From Hamiltosporidium magnivora (taxonomy: Eukaryota > Microsporidia > Dubosqiidae): 15,522 nucleotides of DNA. Location of the stretch: positions 1-15,522 of the forward strand of contig PITI01000272.1 of assembly GCA_004325065.1 (NCBI GenBank), in the 5' to 3' direction. A program made the position numbers and the translations under genes. Shown in pieces: positions 10,734-15,522 of the stretch. The number at the start of each line of letters is the position of its first letter. Position 1 is the first letter of the stretch. The notes beneath the pieces are model-generated. The model saw only the letters and a program-made list of their open reading frames with translations. It searched no databases and was not told where the DNA came from.

Positions 10734-12437
10734 ATGGATCCGGAAAAGGCTGTTAAAAATATAATTTCAGATGCCGAAAATGAATATAAAGACGAAATCT
10801 GTAAAATACTAAATGATAATCAAAAATATCTAAATTTATTCAGAAAAAATATTCCCTCTTCTTCGATACAACCACAATCATATAGAACGAACGTAATACC
10901 ATTTATTCAGCCCCATCCTAGATATACATTTTATATGGATGCACCAAAAAATATACCAAGTCAGGATGATCCAATTCTCAGATATATTCCGTATATAAAT
11001 ACCACCTCACATGAAAATTCTGTTAATATAATTAATTACGATGAAACTTCATTGAAAGAAAATCCGTTAAACTATAAAGAAGAGCTACGGGAAAGAGCTT
11101 TGATAAAGACATTTAGTCATTACAGCGATCTTGATCTTTTTAATTTAAAGAACCTCTATGATCAGAAAGATCCTACTGTAGATGTACATCTAAAAAATAG
11201 ATTTCCATTAATTTTAGCCGTCATTAAAACTATGGATCTTTCACTCGAATGTATTTTAAATCATTGGGAAAAATATTTTGATACTCGACCAAAGACTCTT
11301 TATAATGATAATAATGCATTCAGAGAACACTTTTGTCATGTTTGTATGATTTTTGACTGTGGATTACACGAAAAAATTGCCAATATTGTCGTAAAAGGAA
11401 ATACTCATATTAATCAGAAAATAATTTGTAATTGCAGTAAAAAAAGTATCAAATCAGAATACCAGAATCCAAAAAAAAATCAGATTACAGATAAATCTTG
11501 TTTGAGTCAGAAGAATAAAAAAATCAAAAGCAACAACTCAATCGATCATACAGCGATTGCCAGAGTTCTAAATAATGCTTCTAAAATTATTCCACTCACA
11601 TCTTGTCTTTCATCATTGTTTATAAAATTTGCGTTTCAATGGGACGTCGAATGCAATATTCTACAGAATATAAATTATGTTGCGTTGAGTGCAGAAAAAT
11701 TTAATGTCCCAATCAAAAAGAAACCAAAATTTTGTACAAATAAAATTGTAAAATTTGCACATGACGAATTCTTCAGTCCCTGTGTTCATAAAGGTTCATG
11801 TTATAAGAATGAAGAATGTAAATGTTACAAATTAAATATGTTTTGTGAAGAAAGCTGTTTGTGTTTGGAATGCGATAATATTTTTGAAGGTTGTAAATGC
11901 AAAAAATGTAATAACAAATGCCAATGCTATATTTATTATAGAGATTGCACACCTAAATGTGGAAATAGATACAGAAAGCCAGAAACTTTTAAACACACGT
12001 GTTTTAATACGGATTTATCATTTTACAATTCCAAAAAATGTTTTATCGGTCGTAGTTTTGTAGAAGGCTTTGGATTATTTGCAGGCTGCTTTATTAAATG
12101 TGATTCATTTGTTGGTGAATATATTGGTGAGGTTATAACGAGCGAGGAAGCAGAAAGAAGAGGGGAATTCTATGAAATTAGAAAATCTTCTTATTTATTT
12201 GATCTTTGTCATAAAAACGGAGATGTTTATCATACAATAGATGCTTCTAAAATCGGAAATCCATGTAGATTTATAAATCATTCAAAAAATCCCAATCTAA
12301 GAGCCAAAATGTTCCAAGTTATGGGAGTAAAACGAATAGGCTTTTTTGCTGTGAGAGATATTAGAGAAGGAGATGAATTATTTTTTGATTATAATTATAA
12401 CCAAGAACAAAAGAAAAATTACGATTTAATAGACTAA
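10734..12437 (+). CDS. EZH2: EZH2/Enhancer-of-zeste-like histone H3K27 methyltransferase
   Basis: This is the catalytic subunit type of Polycomb repressive complex 2, which transfers methyl groups from S-adenosylmethionine to histone H3 Lys27 in the nucleus. Domains in order: an N-terminal region with an SRM-like segment (DDPILRYIPYI, about 78-88); an MCSS-like zinc knuckle (HFCHVCMIFDCGLH, about 199-212) like that of EZH2; a degenerate SANT2-like stretch (about 270-305); a CXC domain rich in cysteines (about 345-412); and a C-terminal SET domain (about 434-557). Visible SET motifs are GLFA for cofactor binding, EYIGE, the RFINHS-NPN pseudoknot element (512-521) and ELFFDYNY (548-555) carrying the catalytic Tyr. 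There is no post-SET, as expected for the E(z) class. At 567 residues it is shorter than the roughly 750 of animal E(z); the loss is in N-terminal EED-binding and linker regions. It is a single exon. The ATG is supported by the CCC signal 5 nt upstream. A partner EED/ESC or SUZ12 is not in the window. The family call is secure; product specificity is inferred. Confidence 0.93.
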   Translation: MDPEKAVKNIISDAENEYKDEICKILNDNQKYLNLFRKNIPSSSIQPQSYRTNVIPFIQPHPRYTFYMDAPKNIPSQDDPILRYIPYINTTSHENSVNIINYDETSLKENPLNYKEELRERALIKTFSHYSDLDLFNLKNLYDQKDPTVDVHLKNRFPLILAVIKTMDLSLECILNHWEKYFDTRPKTLYNDNNAFREHFCHVCMIFDCGLHEKIANIVVKGNTHINQKIICNCSKKSIKSEYQNPKKNQITDKSCLSQKNKKIKSNNSIDHTAIARVLNNASKIIPLTSCLSSLFIKFAFQWDVECNILQNINYVALSAEKFNVPIKKKPKFCTNKIVKFAHDEFFSPCVHKGSCYKNEECKCYKLNMFCEESCLCLECDNIFEGCKCKKCNNKCQCYIYYRDCTPKCGNRYRKPETFKHTCFNTDLSFYNSKKCFIGRSFVEGFGLFAGCFIKCDSFVGEYIGEVITSEEAERRGEFYEIRKSSYLFDLCHKNGDVYHTIDASKIGNPCRFINHSKNPNLRAKMFQVMGVKRIGFFAVRDIREGDELFFDYNYNQEQKKNYDLID

Positions 12438-13432
12438 TATAAGATTTATTTGAATATAAATTTGGTTTTTTTTAATTTTTCTATTGAGATAATTGATTCA
12501 GTAAAAACATAGTTTAAATTTTTCTATAATTTTTATTCTAGGAATAAATACTTCGATTATTATTTTTCTTTAATATTTTTTTTGACTATTTCTTCTTGTT
12601 TTACTTAAGTTTTTGTAACTCAAATATATTTTGATAATCTTACATTTCTCATGGATTCTGAAAATCTAGTATAGAATTGCAAAGACTTTCATGGCAGATT
12701 CTGCATCGTATATTTTTCTTAAGGATTAACCAGGGGTAAAAAACAGCAATAGTATTCTCGATGCTTATCAAGATGAAGGTATGTAGGGGAAAAACTTGAT
12801 GCATTTTTGGCGAGAAAAGTCTTTTTTTATATTCTGACGTAGATTACAACCTCAAATAAATAAAAAAAACTTAATCGTTTGTTCATTGCTGTTATATTTT
12901 ACCTCTATATATTGCAGATGAACAGATAAAACTCACCGTAATCTGCCGCATTCATTTTCTTAGCATTTCATTTAGGTTATTTTTCTTTTCTGAGAAGTTC
13001 TGTCCCAAGAAGTAGAATCATTTCTAAATTAACAGCAACTTATATTTTTTCTTCAAACTCTTACTTTTATATTCCATAACTTATAATGCTGTTTTACATC
13101 AGGACATTGAACTTTGACACAATCCATTATTTCTCTATTTCTTATTTCAATCTGATGTAAATCGAGATTAAAAGTGATTGACTCGTAGATCTAGTGTGGT
13201 TTATACAGCATCAAAACTATACAATGATTTTTACACTATTTCATGCATCATCGTTAGCAGATGTTTTTAATGTTGTTGTTTTCTCACTTAGGTAATATAT
13301 AAAGAAAAATATATTCGTATTCAGAATCCGGATTATTAAGATTTTGTTTTTGTGATATTTCCTTCATATTTAACTTTTTTTCTCTTCCCCGAATTCGAAT
13401 CTTCATCTGCGTTAATTTTGTTCATTAACTGT
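12438..13432. other. 3' flank of the methyltransferase gene
   Basis: No intact gene. A minus-strand frame stays open for about 64 codons at about 12652-12846 without a convincing start or recognisable motif, and several nearby minus-strand stretches are modestly stop-poor (about 13345-13430), so the decayed sequence to the right may extend into this spacer. The region looks slightly less A/T-rich than the desert at 6899-10733. Confidence 0.4.
12543..12548 (+). terminator. Candidate polyadenylation signal AATAAA
   Basis: The canonical hexamer AATAAA lies about 105 nt after the stop of the methyltransferase gene. In DNA this rich in A and T such hexamers are frequent, so this is only a candidate 3'-end signal. 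Confidence 0.25.
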
Positions 13433-14940
13433 GGTTAAACTGTTTAAAACAAGAGGTACAGGATTTTTTTACTCAGTCACCACCATCTTCCTCGTTACTC
13501 ACTTGTTTTGAGATGTATCTTGTTCCTCATACTTTCAGCATCTTAAATAAACTATATGAGCATCTTTTCCTAACATCTTTGACTTTAAGTCAGGACTCGA
13601 GTCCTCTTTGTCGATCAAAAGAAATGTTTTATACTCTCTTCAGGAATAATATCGACTGAAAGTATGGTTCTAGATTTATTTCTTAAAATAAAATCTATGA
13701 TTTACATCAAATAAGAAACAAATAAATGTATAGAGGATTATACCTTCAAAAAAATTTCAACCCCGAAAGGAATAAATTTGATAACCTTATCTTTATATTT
13801 GACACACTTTATGAACTTCAGTGTTCAATGATTTTTATTTATTTATACTCTGACTATTCCCCGTTGGCCAAAGCCTTCACATCTTTATTTTACTCTTATA
13901 TTATTGCTGTTAAAAGTAATATTAGACAATAATGTCAAAATAACCAGCCTGCATTTGAGTGTTAACCAAGAAAAACGTTCTAAAGGCTGATTTGTCAACA
14001 ATTTAATATGATTTGAGCCACCACACACACAATCATTTTTATTCGTATATATGAATAAAAGCACACTCTTTGGCGTTCGTTTTGAAATCTGACTATGAAT
14101 ACGAAAGTATGAAGTCATGATCTCTACGCTATCAAATGGATCTTTTGAATGCCAGACTATGCTTAATGATAAATATATTAGTATCTCATTGTCTATTTGA
14201 TGTTTTTTTAACTAATTTTGTGCGCTTAATTTGCTACCAATTTTACTATAATATGTAAAATTTATCACAACAACCGTCCCTCTCATTTTCTGATGAAGCA
14301 TAAAATCTTTTACACTAATCTTTACTATCTTTGTACTTTGGTTTTCAACAGCGGTGGAAAAACCATATTAATTTCATTTTTTGTTGCAAATTTGTATGTT
14401 GCCCATACTATTGTCTTATTTTTTTGATTTAAATAATTTGACTATGTATAAATCCTGACAAATAAAGATGGAGACGTGGTGAATGTAGAACATTTAAAAG
14501 CGATGGGTATCAGGTCTCTGTTATCGTGTTAGGTAATATGATTATGTGTAAATTTCGTAAAAAAAACTATGTAAAAATTAATTACAAATATAAACATTTA
14601 CTAAATACGGAAATATATTAGAAGTGTACGAATAGAAAAAACAAAAAGGTTTAAAATGCGTCATTGATTTATTAAATAAATTTTTAAGAAGATGAATGCT
14701 AGACAGGAGCAACAACCGAGCTATTTTGTGGTAGCTTATTTCTTAGACAAGCCTAAGTAAACCTTTTTCAGTCAGGTAATTACATATAGATTGGATTATG
14801 GCTGCAGCATGCAAAATCTTTGGGAATTCAATACGTTTAAAAACATGTATTCGGCTGCCAGCTCGGTAATATAAAAAGTAGATGAAAGTATTAGAGAATA
14901 TTATTACATAATTTTTTTGCGAAAACAGACATTTGAATAT
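13433..14940 (-). pseudogene. Decayed coding sequence, possibly an initiator caspase
   Basis: One minus-strand reading phase is unusually stop-poor in two blocks: 14940-14581 (120 codons, one stop at 14745-14743) and 14367-13885 (161 codons, one TAG at 14214-14212). The second block reads like a caspase p20 unit: HQKMRGTVVVIN (RG at 14283-14278) matches the strand-1 pattern RG-hydrophobic-IN; about 79 codons on, LLFIYTNKNDCVCGGSN sits where caspases have the His-Gly loop; 38 codons further, LKCRLVILTLLS matches KP(K/R)LxxxQAC(R/G). The catalytic His and Cys positions read Asn (14043-14041) and Leu (13929-13927), so it is dead. The first block has CARD/DED-like helices (NYLTEKGLL, KIARLLLL). 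A frameshifted piece at 13462-13433 (PVPLVLNSLT) weakly resembles a p10 tail. The total of about 460-500 codons suits an initiator caspase. The relic status is better supported than the family call, which rests on pattern and spacing only. Confidence 0.4.
13592..13605. repeat. 14-bp perfect palindrome
   Basis: AGGACTCGAGTCCT is perfectly self-complementary and is immediately preceded by GACTTTAAGTC, a second short inverted repeat (13581-13591). It lies inside the decayed minus-strand sequence, so it is probably incidental, though a G/C-containing 14-mer palindrome is rare in this background. Confidence 0.75.
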
Positions 14941-15522
14941 TTAGTTTAGTTCTAGATGACCTGATAGATGTTTTGGATATAACTCAAGCTCTTCTTTTTA
15001 ATTGAGAGAATAAATTTAAATTATACTGTATATGGGGTGCTTTTGAGCATTCGTATTATCAGAGACAACCACTAGTCAAATTTTTTTAGAGAAGTCGAAA
15101 ATTCTGTTAAAAAAACAAGGTTCAATATCCAGCCTGAAGTACATTAGAAGCAATGGCTGAAAAAATTTAAACGTTTAGGCCAACTTATTAAAGGCTGTAG
15201 AGCAAGATGACAATTCAAAACTATTGATATTACAGAATATTATTTATCAAGAGTCTTTATACCATAAATGTTTCGATTTTCAAAAGTTTCAAACCTTATA
15301 TATCAATTATTAAACTAACAAATTCTAGTCAATTTATCATAATCGATTCCCTAAGTTCATTAAACCAATTTTAGAAAATTATTTACCGTGTTATACTATA
15401 CTGCGTTTTGTTGGCTCTAAATTAGCAATCTTTTGGAAATGTTCTTGAACTCATAACAACCATCGAAATATTCTTTAATAAAAAGGGTCATTATTTTGGT
15501 GATTACAAAGCAATTGGTGCAA
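14941..15522. other. Right-hand flank, weakly coding-like on the minus strand
   Basis: No intact gene. The same minus-strand phase that carries the caspase-like relic remains somewhat stop-poor to about 15240, five stops in about 140 codons counting the stretch from 14821, so the decayed gene or an adjoining relic may extend here. Beyond 15240 stops are frequent in that phase. Nothing else is recognised up to the window edge. Confidence 0.35.

Noticed and set aside
11845..12063. 72-codon ORF in another frame inside the methyltransferase gene
   Set aside because: Shadow of the Cys-rich CXC coding sequence.
13726..13932. 68-codon plus-strand ORF
   Set aside because: Short, no motif, and antisense to the end of the decayed minus-strand frame.
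14466..14540. Plus-strand peptide NKDGDVVNVEHLKAM resembling the C-terminal tail of Ty3/gypsy integrases
   Set aside because: Only about 25 codons, no integrase DDE or HHCC motif upstream in any frame, and antisense to the linker of the caspase-like relic.
1..15522. tRNA, rRNA, CRISPR or bacterial operon features
   Set aside because: No B-box/T-arm consensus, no rRNA core segments, no regularly spaced direct repeats and no Shine-Dalgarno-linked gene strings were seen.

Overview
The window is very AT-rich (roughly three quarters A+T) and gene-poor. It reads as eukaryotic DNA, most likely from a microsporidian with a large, TE-bearing genome that parasitises an arthropod. Evidence: two long uninterrupted single-exon ORFs; a CCC tract 5 nt before the start codon of one of them, which is the start-proximal signal known from microsporidia; a divergent, lineage-specific secreted-protein family; and no bacterial operon structure, Shine-Dalgarno sites, tRNA or rRNA. 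The assignment is inference and no database was consulted.

Left part (1-7000): two copies, in the same orientation, of an unrecognised signal-peptide protein family. The copy at 5585-6898 is intact (437 aa). The copy at 771-2048 is a colinear pseudogene with several frameshifts and in-frame stops, although its first 126 codons are still open and begin with a signal peptide. Between them lie two short islands richer in G+C than their surroundings (about 2165-2410, minus; about 3425-3560, plus). They resemble 5' leader pieces of arthropod RTE/CR1-type non-LTR retrotransposons.

Middle (6899-10733): a 3.8-kb AT-rich desert with no supportable gene. Its one notable structure is a near-perfect 17-bp hairpin at 8094-8130.

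Right part: 10734-12437 encodes a compact (567 aa) Enhancer-of-zeste/EZH2-type H3K27 methyltransferase with an SRM-like segment, an MCSS-like zinc knuckle, the cysteine-rich CXC domain and a C-terminal SET domain. This is the only gene here with a clear function; it implies a Polycomb repressive complex 2 activity in the nucleus. Downstream, on the minus strand, a decayed coding frame (about 13433-14940) keeps one phase over about 1.05 kb (14940-13885). Its p20-like part shows caspase-like order and spacing with both catalytic residues lost, and a CARD-like helical stretch lies upstream. If correct, it is a dead intronless initiator-caspase copy, probably from an arthropod host, which would fit the arthropod-like TE pieces.

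There is no operon. The genes do not obviously work together. The common theme is a chromatin silencer gene in a region littered with duplicated, decayed and possibly horizontally acquired sequence.
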